Below are positions 32,496 to 40,491 of a stretch of DNA of 64,000 nucleotides, in pieces. A program made the translations under genes and the position numbers. Source of the DNA: a bacterium (GTDB lineage: Bacteria > Bacillota_I > Bacilli_A > RF39 > UBA660); NCBI GenBank assembly GCA_004563275.1, contig SFSZ01000006.1, positions 7,097 to 71,096 on the forward strand, given 5' to 3'. The notes beneath the pieces were generated by a model. It worked only from the letters and a program-made list of their open reading frames with translations, searched no databases and was not told where the DNA came from. Numbering within the stretch: position 1 is the stretch's first letter; the number at the start of each line of letters is the position of its first letter.

Positions 32496-33456
32496 ATGGA
32501 AAATATTATTGAAAAATATATTAAATACGTTGAAAACTTTCTTTTAAATTATTATCGTCTTTTATTAAATACTTCCTATGAAAGAAAAATGGTAGATCCC
32601 TTCATAAATAAATATATTGATGTAAGATACTATAATAATTCAATCTATGAGAAAGAACAAAACTTTATCGAAAGAATCAATAAAGAATTAAAACTAGTTG
32701 CTAAAGAATTAATCGTTCAAAACCAAGAAAAAACCGAAAAAATAAAAAACATCTTTGCATTATTTGGTTATATCTTATATATCGATGATTGTCTTCCTTA
32801 TACAAATCTAAAAACTCTTTTAAAAACCCTTTTTGAAGATGAAAATATTAAACTAACATATGACCTAGAAACCAAAGAAAAATTTACTGAACTAGTAAAA
32901 AACTTTATTAATCAAAAGAAAGAATTCTTAAAACTATTTAATAGTAAAGAGATTAAAAAGAAATTTATTTTTAACTGAACTAGAACAAAATTGTAATATT
33001 AATCCTTTATACAGTGAATATGCCATTAATAAAGCTTTTACAACCGGAATAGTTCTTGAAAATAAATTCTATCTAACATGTCTTTTATTATCAGGAGAAG
33101 TCTTAAAAAATACTATAAATTTAGATTACAATAAAAACTATGTCGTAGACTTTCCCATAACTTTATTTACAAAATCTAAAAAAATAAATCGATATTTAAA
33201 AGTCCTTGAAAATAATATGGTATTAAATAAAATAAATTTAAGATTCTATTATAAAGACTACTTAAAAAATAAAGAATCAATAAATAAAATAATTAATATG
33301 GGATATAGTGTATCTATTGTCTTAGATGAAACCTTTATTGATGATTATGATTCATTAATTTTATTTTCTTATATTTTCATCTACGAAAAATATGATTATT
33401 ATGATATTATTATAGATAGTAAAGATACAATTAACACAACAATTGTTACATTATAG
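32496..33456 (+). pseudogene. frameshifted gene (two frames, about 320 codons), unknown family
   Basis: A good start (AGGAGG, ATG 32496) opens a 160-aa frame that ends at TGA 32976. A second frame (shifted by +1) is open from 32932 to TAA 33454-33456, but it has no ATG, GTG or TTG start before 33217 and no ribosome binding site. The two join cleanly near the five-A run at about 32955: removing one base would give ...SKEIKRNLFLTELEQNC..., a continuous helical, charged, soluble protein with the same composition on both sides. The usual reading is a one-base insertion or sequencing error; a programmed +1 frameshift is possible but unsupported. The gene precedes the AAA+ ATPase and may be a third component of it. 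No domain is recognised. Confidence 0.7.
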
Positions 33457-33465
33457 AGGTGAAGT

Positions 33466-34992
33466 ATGGATACATTTTTTAAATTCTTTTATGAATTTTT
33501 ATCTCAATTCTTTTCAGGATTCGTTGAAATCTTTAAAGGCATCTGGTATGGAATTAAAGCCATGTTTAACATTCCTGAATACTTAAAAATAATTAATACC
33601 TATAAAGCTGACTTTACTATTACTGAATGGATCTTATTTGGCGTAGGAACTTTAATAGTAGTAGCTTTAATTGGTTTAGTAATATTCTTAATAGTCTTCT
33701 TAATTAGAAAATATTTAAGATTTAGAAAAACCATCGTTGAACAAGAATCAATGCTTGAAGAAATATCAACTTTAAATAACAAAGTTGCATCATTAGTTAC
33801 TGAAAGAGAAGACATCCTTGCTATGAAAGTATCTCAATTAGGACTTAAACCTGGTGAATCAGACACTGTTGAAGTAACTGAAGGTGATAAAGATTCAGTT
33901 GATCAAAATACGTCTATTAGATTCTCAAAACTAAATGATGTAGATATAAAATTTGCTAATTATAAAGTTCAAAATTATGGTAATACCTTTACTTTACCAG
34001 AATTAGTTGAATTATTTAGAAACTTTGCTGCCAGCCAGTTACATTTATATTACACATCAGAAATGATTAGATTATTTATCTCCGCTTTAGCAAGTACTAA
34101 ATTAGTTATCTTACAAGGTATTTCTGGTACAGGTAAAACATCACTTGCTTATGCTTGGGGAAAATTTTTAAAACACGATTCATGCGTTGCTTCAGTTCAA
34201 CCATCTTGGCGTGATCGAAGCGAACTTTTCGGTTATTTCAATGAATTTACCAAAAAATTTAATGAAACCGATATTTTAAAAGAATTATATGAGGCTGGAT
34301 ATACTGATGATATATATACAGTAATCCTAGATGAAATGAACATCTCTCGTGTCGAATATTACTTTGCCGAGATGCTATCAATTCTAGAAATGCCTAACAA
34401 AGATGAATGGATTGTTGAAGTAGTTTCATCATCATGGAAGAGTGACCCTAAATATTTAATTGGTGGTAAATTGCATATTCCTGCTAATGTTTGGTATATC
34501 GGAACAATCAATAACGATGACTCAACATTCATGGTAACTGATAAGGTATACGACCGTGCTATGCCACTTGATATCAATGATAAAGGACAAGTCTTCGAAC
34601 CAGAAGATACCCAAGCTCAAGATATTAATTATTCTTATCTAGATGCCCAATTTCAAAATGCCATTGCTAATAATGCAATGACTGAAGAAGTTTTAAAGAA
34701 AATTGATGCTATGGACGATTATGTTATTAAACATTTCCGTATTGCTTTCGGTAATCGTATCGTAGCTCACATGAAAAAATTTGTTCCTGTTTATGTTGCT
34801 TGTGGTGGCGATGAAGTATCTGGGGTTGATTACTTCATAGCACGTAAAATCTTAAGAAAATTTGAACAGTTAAATATTTCATATATCAGAGATGAAATAG
34901 ATGGCTTTGTCGATTTCTTAAATAAAACCTTTGGTAATAACAAAATGAAAGAATGTATTGAATACGTACAAAGATTAAAGAAAATGGCTTAA
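33466..34992 (+). CDS. membrane-anchored McrB-like AAA+ ATPase
   Basis: The 508-aa protein has an amphipathic N-terminus, one long transmembrane segment (about residues 52-82), a short coiled coil (about 87-115) and an AAA+ domain. Visible are Walker A GISGTGKTS (near residue 218), VILDEMNISR as Walker B, and GTINNDDST as sensor 1, followed by Arg-rich closing segments. VILDEMN with the GTINNDDST sensor is characteristic of McrB/MoxR-type ATPases. McrB acts with McrC in restriction, but this protein is membrane-bound and lies between signal peptidase and fibre genes. I infer a role in extracellular polymer assembly or quality control. GAGGTG precedes ATG 33466. Confidence 0.85.
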   Translation: MDTFFKFFYEFLSQFFSGFVEIFKGIWYGIKAMFNIPEYLKIINTYKADFTITEWILFGVGTLIVVALIGLVIFLIVFLIRKYLRFRKTIVEQESMLEEISTLNNKVASLVTEREDILAMKVSQLGLKPGESDTVEVTEGDKDSVDQNTSIRFSKLNDVDIKFANYKVQNYGNTFTLPELVELFRNFAASQLHLYYTSEMIRLFISALASTKLVILQGISGTGKTSLAYAWGKFLKHDSCVASVQPSWRDRSELFGYFNEFTKKFNETDILKELYEAGYTDDIYTVILDEMNISRVEYYFAEMLSILEMPNKDEWIVEVVSSSWKSDPKYLIGGKLHIPANVWYIGTINNDDSTFMVTDKVYDRAMPLDINDKGQVFEPEDTQAQDINYSYLDAQFQNAIANNAMTEEVLKKIDAMDDYVIKHFRIAFGNRIVAHMKKFVPVYVACGGDEVSGVDYFIARKILRKFEQLNISYIRDEIDGFVDFLNKTFGNNKMKECIEYVQRLKKMA

Positions 34993-35019
34993 TAACAAAA
35001 AGAATAGAAAGGTGATAAT

Positions 35020-36153
35020 ATGGATAACGATTTAAATGTTTTAACATTATATAACGAAAAGAATATGCCTCGTATTAAAGCATTTAATAGTGCAGTTAAA
35101 TCCGAATATGAAGTTCAAACTAACTATGAACAAGTCGATGTTAACTTCGAATGGTTAGAAATCATGGAAGATACTGTTAGATACTTAGATAATATCTTAA
35201 GAAATCCTAATCGTTTTATCGTTAACGAAGAAGAAGTAGTTAAAGTTGAACAAGCAAGAAGAATAACTGTTGAAAGTATCAAACACCTTTCTAAACATAC
35301 TAACTTTATCCAAGAAATAGATCCTGTAACAGATGATGTTAAGCCTTCAAAAATCTTAAACATTAATAAAGATGAAAGTTATAATACCTATGAAAATAGA
35401 GTAATTTATACTTTAATTCAAAATATGCGTATATTTATTGATATGCGTAAAAGAAAATTAGTTACTCAGTCATACTCTAAAAATCATAAAAAAGGTGAGT
35501 ATCATGGAGTAGCCAGAGTTGGTTCTGAAAATGTAAATATTGATATTTCCATGAATAGTAAAGCTGACTCTAAGAAAACATATGGCGCTAAAGGCGATTT
35601 ATCTATTGAAGAAAGAATTGCTAAATTAGAACTTAGAATAACCGATTTAACTAATACTTCAGTATATAAATCATTAGCTAAAGCCCATGTTGCAAAAGTA
35701 ATTCCTCCGATTAAGAAAACTAACTTAATCTTAAAAAATGTTAATTTCCAATACGCAATGAGATTATGGGATTACTTAGCAAGATATCGTGATGACGGTA
35801 ATAAAAGTACTAAAAATAATCTTGTTTATAAAGAAGATAAACACGTTCAAAAAATGTTTGATGATGTCTTTTTACTTAATTATTTAGTATTAAATAGTTT
35901 AGGTGGTAATGACGATAAAACCTTTAAAAAAGAACAAAATAGAGAAGCTATTGAAACCCTAACTAATAATATGATAACTAAAATAGTGGAAATTAATTCA
36001 GATTTACCAGTTGAAGAAATTGAAAAAATTATTGGTGATAAAATAGCGGTCATTAAAAGTAAAAAAGAAGCATCTATTGCTGAAGTAAGTAATAAACTAA
36101 ACAGTAAGATGCAAAGCTTAATAAGTAAAATAATAACATTTGATTTTAGGTGA
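35020..36153 (+). CDS. DUF2357-like partner protein of the AAA+ ATPase
   Basis: The 377-aa protein has an N-terminal region with a LDNILRNPNRFIV segment, a conserved-looking NTYENRVIYTLIQNM helix (about residue 125) as in DUF2357/McrC-like proteins, then long charged helices. McrC-type proteins end in a PD-(D/E)xK nuclease; I see no D-x(n)-E-x-K candidate, and the C-terminal half is helical. It is therefore likely a non-nuclease derivative acting with the adjacent McrB-like ATPase. AAAGGTG lies before ATG 35020. Its TGA stop (36151-36153) lies just upstream of the next start. Confidence 0.65.
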   Translation: MDNDLNVLTLYNEKNMPRIKAFNSAVKSEYEVQTNYEQVDVNFEWLEIMEDTVRYLDNILRNPNRFIVNEEEVVKVEQARRITVESIKHLSKHTNFIQEIDPVTDDVKPSKILNINKDESYNTYENRVIYTLIQNMRIFIDMRKRKLVTQSYSKNHKKGEYHGVARVGSENVNIDISMNSKADSKKTYGAKGDLSIEERIAKLELRITDLTNTSVYKSLAKAHVAKVIPPIKKTNLILKNVNFQYAMRLWDYLARYRDDGNKSTKNNLVYKEDKHVQKMFDDVFLLNYLVLNSLGGNDDKTFKKEQNREAIETLTNNMITKIVEINSDLPVEEIEKIIGDKIAVIKSKKEASIAEVSNKLNSKMQSLISKIITFDFR

Positions 36154-36158
36154 TAAAT

Positions 36159-36761
36159 ATGTTTAAAAAGATAAAAAAAATAAAACAAAAAGTAGAAAAT
36201 AATAAACCATTAATGATTACATATAAAATCTTTAAATGGATTTTCGGAATATTCTTATGTCTAATATTATTTGTAATATTAGTTCAAAAATTCTCTAACA
36301 ATAACTTATCTATTGGTGGAGTTAGAATCTTCAGTGTAGCAACAGGCTCAATGAAACCAGAATATCAAATTGGTGATATTATCGTAACTAAAAAAGTTCC
36401 TGCTGAAGAATTAAAAGTAGGAGATAACGTTACTTATCTGGGAGAGAAACTAGATATGGCCGGTTTAATTGTAACCCACAAAATTATGAATGTAAGACAA
36501 GCAGATGGTAAATATTACTTTATAACCAAAGGTACAGCAAATGAAATTGCCGACCCAGAAATTAATTATTCACAAATATATGGTAAAGTTACTTATCATA
36601 CCGTAGTTCTAAGTTTTATTGGAAGAGTAATGACAAATATCATTGCTTACTATGCAATGTTCACAGTAGTAGGCGTCCTTGCCTCATATCAAATTGTTAA
36701 AATAATATTTGAAAAAGAAGAGGACGAACTTGAGGAACAAAAGGATGGCAAAAAAGAGTAA
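36159..36761 (+). CDS. signal peptidase I, SipW type (second active copy)
   Basis: The 200-aa protein has an N-terminal membrane helix (about residues 25-45), the nucleophile motif ATGSMKPEYQIGDIIVTKK (Ser near residue 63; Lys replaces the usual Glu after Ser-Met), VTHKIMNVRQADG with the catalytic-type His, TKGTANEIADPE, and a C-terminal membrane segment. It is of the ER/SipW type like the 30202 protein. The start is taken at ATG 36159, since GTG 36150 overlaps the upstream stop. Its 3' end overlaps the following TasA-like gene by 17 bp, suggesting a matched peptidase-substrate pair. Confidence 0.88.
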   Translation: MFKKIKKIKQKVENNKPLMITYKIFKWIFGIFLCLILFVILVQKFSNNNLSIGGVRIFSVATGSMKPEYQIGDIIVTKKVPAEELKVGDNVTYLGEKLDMAGLIVTHKIMNVRQADGKYYFITKGTANEIADPEINYSQIYGKVTYHTVVLSFIGRVMTNIIAYYAMFTVVGVLASYQIVKIIFEKEEDELEEQKDGKKE

Positions 36762-37404
36762 TTTCAAAGTTGTCTTAAAAGTTATCAAGAAAAAAGTCAA
36801 GCTAAGATACTTACTTTTACTAATCGTTTTATTAGTAAGTAATACCTTTGCTTGGTTTATTTATAATACCCAAGTAGACAACAAAATAGATGTTCATGTT
36901 CGTGCTTGGAGAATTGTCTTAACTAAAGAAGATTCTCAATTATCTGACTATGTAACTTTTAATGTTCAAAATGTATATCCTGGTATGACTGATTATACTG
37001 ATAGTTTAAAAGTATATAATCAAGGAGAAGTAGGAGCAACCCTAAGATATACAATTATGTCAGCTAATATTTTAGGAACCGAATACATCTCTAAGGAGGG
37101 ACGTGCAGAGAAGGGCGAAAACGCAGTAGATACTGATTTATCTAGTGGTGAGCTAGAACAGAAACTAGCAAGTGATTTTCCCTTTAAAATCAGCTTTAAA
37201 ATGGGTAAGGATAGTCTAGCAGCCGAAGAAGATGAAACAACATATACATTAACTGTAACCTGGGCTTATGAATCAGGTGATGATGCTATGGATACTTATT
37301 ATGGTAATTTAGCATATGATTACATCCATAATAACCCTAATACATCATGTATAACCCTAAAAGTAAAAATTGATATTGCACAAGAAAACACTAGTGGAAA
37401 CTAG
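36745..37404 (+). CDS. TasA/camelysin-like secreted protein, 219 aa
   Basis: A Lys-rich N-terminus and hydrophobic segment (about residues 20-36) end in NTFAWFIYNTQVDNKI, the A-W-F processing context of SipW-dependent proteins. The mature part is beta-rich, with VYPGMTDYTDSLKVYNQGEV and LTVTWAYESGDD, the common order of a camelysin-like domain. The longer frame to 36709 is rejected: ATG 36745 has GAGGA upstream and begins the Lys-rich signal. Translational coupling with the signal peptidase is likely (17-bp overlap). A terminator hairpin overlaps its stop. Confidence 0.8.
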   Translation: MAKKSNFKVVLKVIKKKVKLRYLLLLIVLLVSNTFAWFIYNTQVDNKIDVHVRAWRIVLTKEDSQLSDYVTFNVQNVYPGMTDYTDSLKVYNQGEVGATLRYTIMSANILGTEYISKEGRAEKGENAVDTDLSSGELEQKLASDFPFKISFKMGKDSLAAEEDETTYTLTVTWAYESGDDAMDTYYGNLAYDYIHNNPNTSCITLKVKIDIAQENTSGN

Positions 37405-37412
37405 TGTTTTTA
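37385..37412. terminator. terminator at the convergent gene junction
   Basis: Stem AAAACACTAG (37385-37394) pairs with CTAGTGTTTT (37401-37410), with Ts after it on the plus strand. It overlaps the stop codon of the plus-strand gene; only a weak T run exists on the minus side. Confidence 0.75.
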
Positions 37413-37414
37413 TA

Positions 37415-37993
37415 TTATCCTCTTAATTGAATAACATTGACATTAACCTTAAATTTAGCAACACCACTATTAGCAGCGGTAGTATCATGAACATTAGTCA
37501 TAGTTTCATCATCAGTTTGATCAACCCATTCAACATAAACTCTAACGGTTAAAGCACGATTTTGATCATTTAATAAAATATTACCACTAATTGGACCATT
37601 ATAAGTATAAGAATGACCATTTATTTCATATTTAGTTATTTTTAAATCCGTTACAGTATTATCATCTGCTTCACTTAAAGAAATATCATAAGAGAAAGAA
37701 ACATCAGTTGTACTACCATCTAAAGTAATATCAAAATATCCAGTAGCAGTAGGAGCAATAACACCCTCTTTAATATTTTCATTTCCTGTAAAAGTAGGTT
37801 CTAATACTTCAGAAAAATTTGAGTTCTGACTAATATCTTGATTATTAACTAAAATATTCCATCTAGCAATTGTAATATTAGTATCAGCATCAGCAGTAGA
37901 TAAATACTTAGCATAAGTAGATTGAATTAAAGAAACACAATAAAATAAAGCAAGTAAAGCTAATAAAAATGTTATTTTTCTATTAAGTTTCAT
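37415..37993 (-). CDS. TasA/camelysin-like secreted protein, 192 aa (opposite strand)
   Basis: The start at 37993 has a perfect AAGGAGGT; the longer frame to 38077 lacks this. A signal (residues 5-25) ends STYAKYLSTADADTNI, then comes a domain with GVIAPTATGYFDITLDG, VSFSYDISL and LTVRVYVEWVDQ, closely parallel to the 29578 protein. It is the only gene of this locus on the minus strand and faces the next genes divergently across a 230-base promoter region. It is probably a fibre subunit or assembly starter (inference). Confidence 0.8.
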   Translation of the reverse strand: MKLNRKITFLLALLALFYCVSLIQSTYAKYLSTADADTNITIARWNILVNNQDISQNSNFSEVLEPTFTGNENIKEGVIAPTATGYFDITLDGSTTDVSFSYDISLSEADDNTVTDLKITKYEINGHSYTYNGPISGNILLNDQNRALTVRVYVEWVDQTDDETMTNVHDTTAANSGVAKFKVNVNVIQLRG

Positions 37994-38133
37994 AAATTCG
38001 ACCTCCTTATCCCTTATAATCAACTTAATTATAATATATAAGGATGTAAATTGACATAAATATGACAAAAAAATCATCTTACTTTACACAAATTTTATAC
38101 ATCCAAATTTCAACAAAAAACGACATATTTTTG

Positions 38134-38162
38134 TTGCATTATTTAAAAACTTGTTTTATAAT
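38134..38162 (+). promoter_or_regulatory. promoter of the 38224/38954 operon
   Basis: -35 TTGCAT (38134-38139), 17-base spacer, -10 TATAAT (38157-38162). A 7-bp stem-loop, TATGAAG / CTTCATA, lies in the leader at about 38170-38190, before AAAGGAG and ATG 38224. It may stabilise the transcript. Confidence 0.75.
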
Positions 38163-38223
38163 TATATTGTATGAAGATAGTAACTTCATAAAACCATGAA
38201 CATAATTTTGAAAGGAGTACATT

Positions 38224-38928
38224 ATGGCAAAAGAAGTCATTGTAACTGCAGACAAAATTAGTAAATGGCAAAAATTCGGAAAGATTATAAAAATCTCGCT
38301 GCTAATACTTTTACTATTTTTAATTATAATTTATTTAGTTTTAAAAGTAACATATCATGGTGGTAGCTTTGTAGTTAATTTAAAACCAAATGAATCAATA
38401 GATAGTGGTTTAGCAATGTATGAATCACTTTATGATCGAGTAGGGAAAAGAACACTAAAAGCAGATAACTTGCAATTTATGGACAATATATCAATAAAAT
38501 GGCTACCAAGTAATATAAATGATGCAGGTGAAGGCTCACACAATGGAGATAACTACATAGCTTATACTTTTTATATTGAAAATCAAGGCAAAGACGTTCT
38601 TAATTATTGGTATAAAATGGTTATAGACGATATAGTTAAAAATGTTGATGAAGCAGCAAGAATAATGATCTTTATTAACGGTGAATCAACAGTGTATGCT
38701 AAAGGAAGTTCCAGAGATGGAACACCTGAAAAAGGCACTGAAAAGTTCAGAGATGATAAAGATGGAACAATAATTTTAAAACAAAGAGCGAATCTGTATT
38801 CAGGGGAAATTGATAAAATAACGGTTGTAGTTTGGATTGAAGGTGACGATCCTGAATGCATTGATGCCCTTATCGGAGGCGAATTAAAAATGCATATGGA
38901 CATAACTGAAGAACATCCTCAAGCGTAA
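38224..38928 (+). CDS. membrane-anchored extracellular protein of the fibre locus, 234 aa
   Basis: One transmembrane segment (about residues 22-45) is followed by a beta-rich extracellular domain. Its C-terminal segment ITVVVWIEGDDPEC corresponds to MRVYLWIEGQDIDC of the next, larger protein, so they share a domain. A YTFYIENQGKDVLNYWYKM segment also fits a camelysin-like fold. It has a strong ribosome binding site (AAAGGAG). No SipW-type A-x-F site is evident after the membrane segment, so it may stay anchored and serve as the base or chaperone for the next protein (inference). Confidence 0.75.
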   Translation: MAKEVIVTADKISKWQKFGKIIKISLLILLLFLIIIYLVLKVTYHGGSFVVNLKPNESIDSGLAMYESLYDRVGKRTLKADNLQFMDNISIKWLPSNINDAGEGSHNGDNYIAYTFYIENQGKDVLNYWYKMVIDDIVKNVDEAARIMIFINGESTVYAKGSSRDGTPEKGTEKFRDDKDGTIILKQRANLYSGEIDKITVVVWIEGDDPECIDALIGGELKMHMDITEEHPQA

Positions 38929-38953
38929 AATGAAATGAATTGGAGTGTAGAAA

Positions 38954-39988
38954 ATGGAAAAAAAGAAGAAAAATAAAAAAAGAAAATTAGGTTCATTATT
39001 ACTACTTTTATTCTTAACAGTAGTAATGTTAGCAACATCAACATATGCATGGTTCACAGCTAATAAAACTGTAACTGTTTCTGATATTAATGTTTATGTA
39101 GCTACAAGTTCAGGTTTGCAAATTTCAACAAATGCAACTGACTGGAAAACATTGATTTTAAATGATGATATTACAGCAGGATATACATTACAAGATGGTG
39201 GTAATACACTAGATGATAAAAATCAATTTCCAACTGAACTATCACCAGTTTCAACGGTAGGAACAGCTAATGCAGGATTATTAAATATGTATAAAGGTAC
39301 AGTTGCTGCTGATATGGCAGATGGTGGTACATTCAAATTAACTGCTACAAAAGAAACAGAAGCAAAAGGTACTACTGGAGCATTTATTGCATTTGATATC
39401 TTCCTTAAAACAGAAAAAGCAGAAGATTTATATTTACAAAACGGATCAGGTGTTACTGTAACTGATGCTAAAGCAGATAATGGATTACAATATGCTTCAA
39501 GAATGGCATTCGTTATTGAAGGAAATACAACTGCAACTGATAAACCATACAATATGGCAAATAAATTTGAAGCATCAGACATCAAAATTTTAGAACCAAA
39601 TTATGATGGACATACAGCAAACGGAATTACAAATGGTCAATTATATTATACTCAATATGGTGATATGTCTGGCTTAACTGCTGGAAAAAATAATGCAAAA
39701 GTTGCTTATGATGGAGTTAAAGACGTTATTACTACTGGAATTGCTTTAGCTCAAACTAATGCAACAAATAACGCTGACAAATTCCAAAGAGTAACAACAA
39801 TTGAATTAAAGGATGATTTCTCTAAAGCTGCTGAAACAGAATCAAATAAATTATTATATTCATCATTCCCAGCAGGTGTAACAAAAATGAGAGTATACCT
39901 ATGGATTGAAGGACAAGATATTGACTGTGAAAACAACGCATCAGGATCTTACTTAACATTCAATATTTCATTTACACAGAATGCTTAA
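38954..39988 (+). CDS. probable major secreted fibre subunit with SipW-type signal, 344 aa
   Basis: The Lys-rich N-terminus and hydrophobic segment (about residues 12-33) end TSTYAWFTANKTVTVSDI, the typical N-terminus of SipW-dependent secreted proteins of Firmicutes. The mature protein is small-residue and Thr/Ala-rich and beta-prone. It shares the LWIEGQDIDC end with its neighbour. It has fewer rare codons than flanking genes, a well-formed terminator, and shares a strong promoter with the 38224 gene, all consistent with high expression. A role as main structural subunit is inference. Confidence 0.78.
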   Translation: MEKKKKNKKRKLGSLLLLLFLTVVMLATSTYAWFTANKTVTVSDINVYVATSSGLQISTNATDWKTLILNDDITAGYTLQDGGNTLDDKNQFPTELSPVSTVGTANAGLLNMYKGTVAADMADGGTFKLTATKETEAKGTTGAFIAFDIFLKTEKAEDLYLQNGSGVTVTDAKADNGLQYASRMAFVIEGNTTATDKPYNMANKFEASDIKILEPNYDGHTANGITNGQLYYTQYGDMSGLTAGKNNAKVAYDGVKDVITTGIALAQTNATNNADKFQRVTTIELKDDFSKAAETESNKLLYSSFPAGVTKMRVYLWIEGQDIDCENNASGSYLTFNISFTQNA

Positions 39989-39990
39989 TA

Positions 39991-40019
39991 AAAAACTTCA
40001 AGAAATTGAAGTTTTTTTT
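39991..40019 (+). terminator. rho-independent terminator
   Basis: Stem AAACTTCAA (39993-40001) pairs with TTGAAGTTT (40006-40014), followed by a T run. Confidence 0.85.
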
Positions 40020-40252
40020 AATTTATTAGTTGCATTTTTATAATTTATATTATATACTACATATAGTTAATAGGATAAACCCATTAACCATAAATATCTA
40101 ATTCTAAAAAATTAAATATTTATAACTATTAATTATTAAATAATAAATAATAAAATAGGTAATGTGTTATTTATACCTAAAAAGTATATTAATAATTACC
40201 AAACAAAAAAATTTATTATTTAAAAAAATTTAATAATTAATGATATTTTATA

Positions 40253-40414
40253 TAGTATTCGTGAAGTACTATTTGGGTAAAGATATTGAGCTATTAACTA
40301 AAATACGTATTTGTGGAATCTTAATATCGATTATTATTTTTATACTTGTCAATATAAGAATAATAAAAATAAATCCACGAGGAATATACTGTCTGACTAA
40401 CAGTATATTTTTTT
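40253..40414 (+). ncRNA. possible small RNA ending in an intrinsic terminator
   Basis: A 6-bp stem (ATAGTA / TACTAT, about 40253-40273) near the start and a strong terminator (10-bp stem AATATACTGT / ACAGTATATT, 40383-40409, plus T run) bracket about 160 bases without a convincing gene. A weak -10-like TATATAG-rich stretch is just upstream. This is speculative; a leftover gene end would leave the same terminator. Confidence 0.22.
40383..40414 (+). terminator. rho-independent terminator in the intergenic region
   Basis: A 10-bp perfect stem AATATACTGT (40383-40392) / ACAGTATATT (40400-40409) with T run. No confident gene ends just upstream, so it terminates either a small RNA or read-through transcription. 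Confidence 0.75.
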
Positions 40415-40456
40415 GTCTTAAAATGTCATATTTTAGTATAAAAATAGAGATAAATA

Positions 40457-40465
40457 TGTTATAAT
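40457..40465 (+). promoter_or_regulatory. extended -10 promoter of the giant surface-protein gene
   Basis: TGTTATAAT is 26 bases before ATG 40492; a GGGGAT-type ribosome binding site lies between them. No clear -35 box. Confidence 0.55.
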
Positions 40466-40491
40466 TTTAATAGTATGGGGATGTATCGACT

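Larger units (their letters stand above)
40020..40456. other. 437-bp AT-rich intergenic region, no confident gene
   Basis: The first 220 bases are very AT-rich and I see nothing in them. A 74-codon frame at 40240-40464 has no ribosome binding site and reads through a terminator hairpin, so I do not call it a gene; a decayed membrane-protein fragment is possible. The 40253-40414 part has hairpin structure listed separately. The promoter of the giant gene begins at 40457. Confidence 0.6.

Noticed and set aside
33466..36153. McrBC-type restriction system
   Set aside because: The ATPase is membrane-anchored and no nuclease motif is visible in the partner; the neighbours are secretion and fibre genes.
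40240..40464. 74-codon frame before the giant gene
   Set aside because: It lacks a ribosome binding site and runs through a strong terminator.
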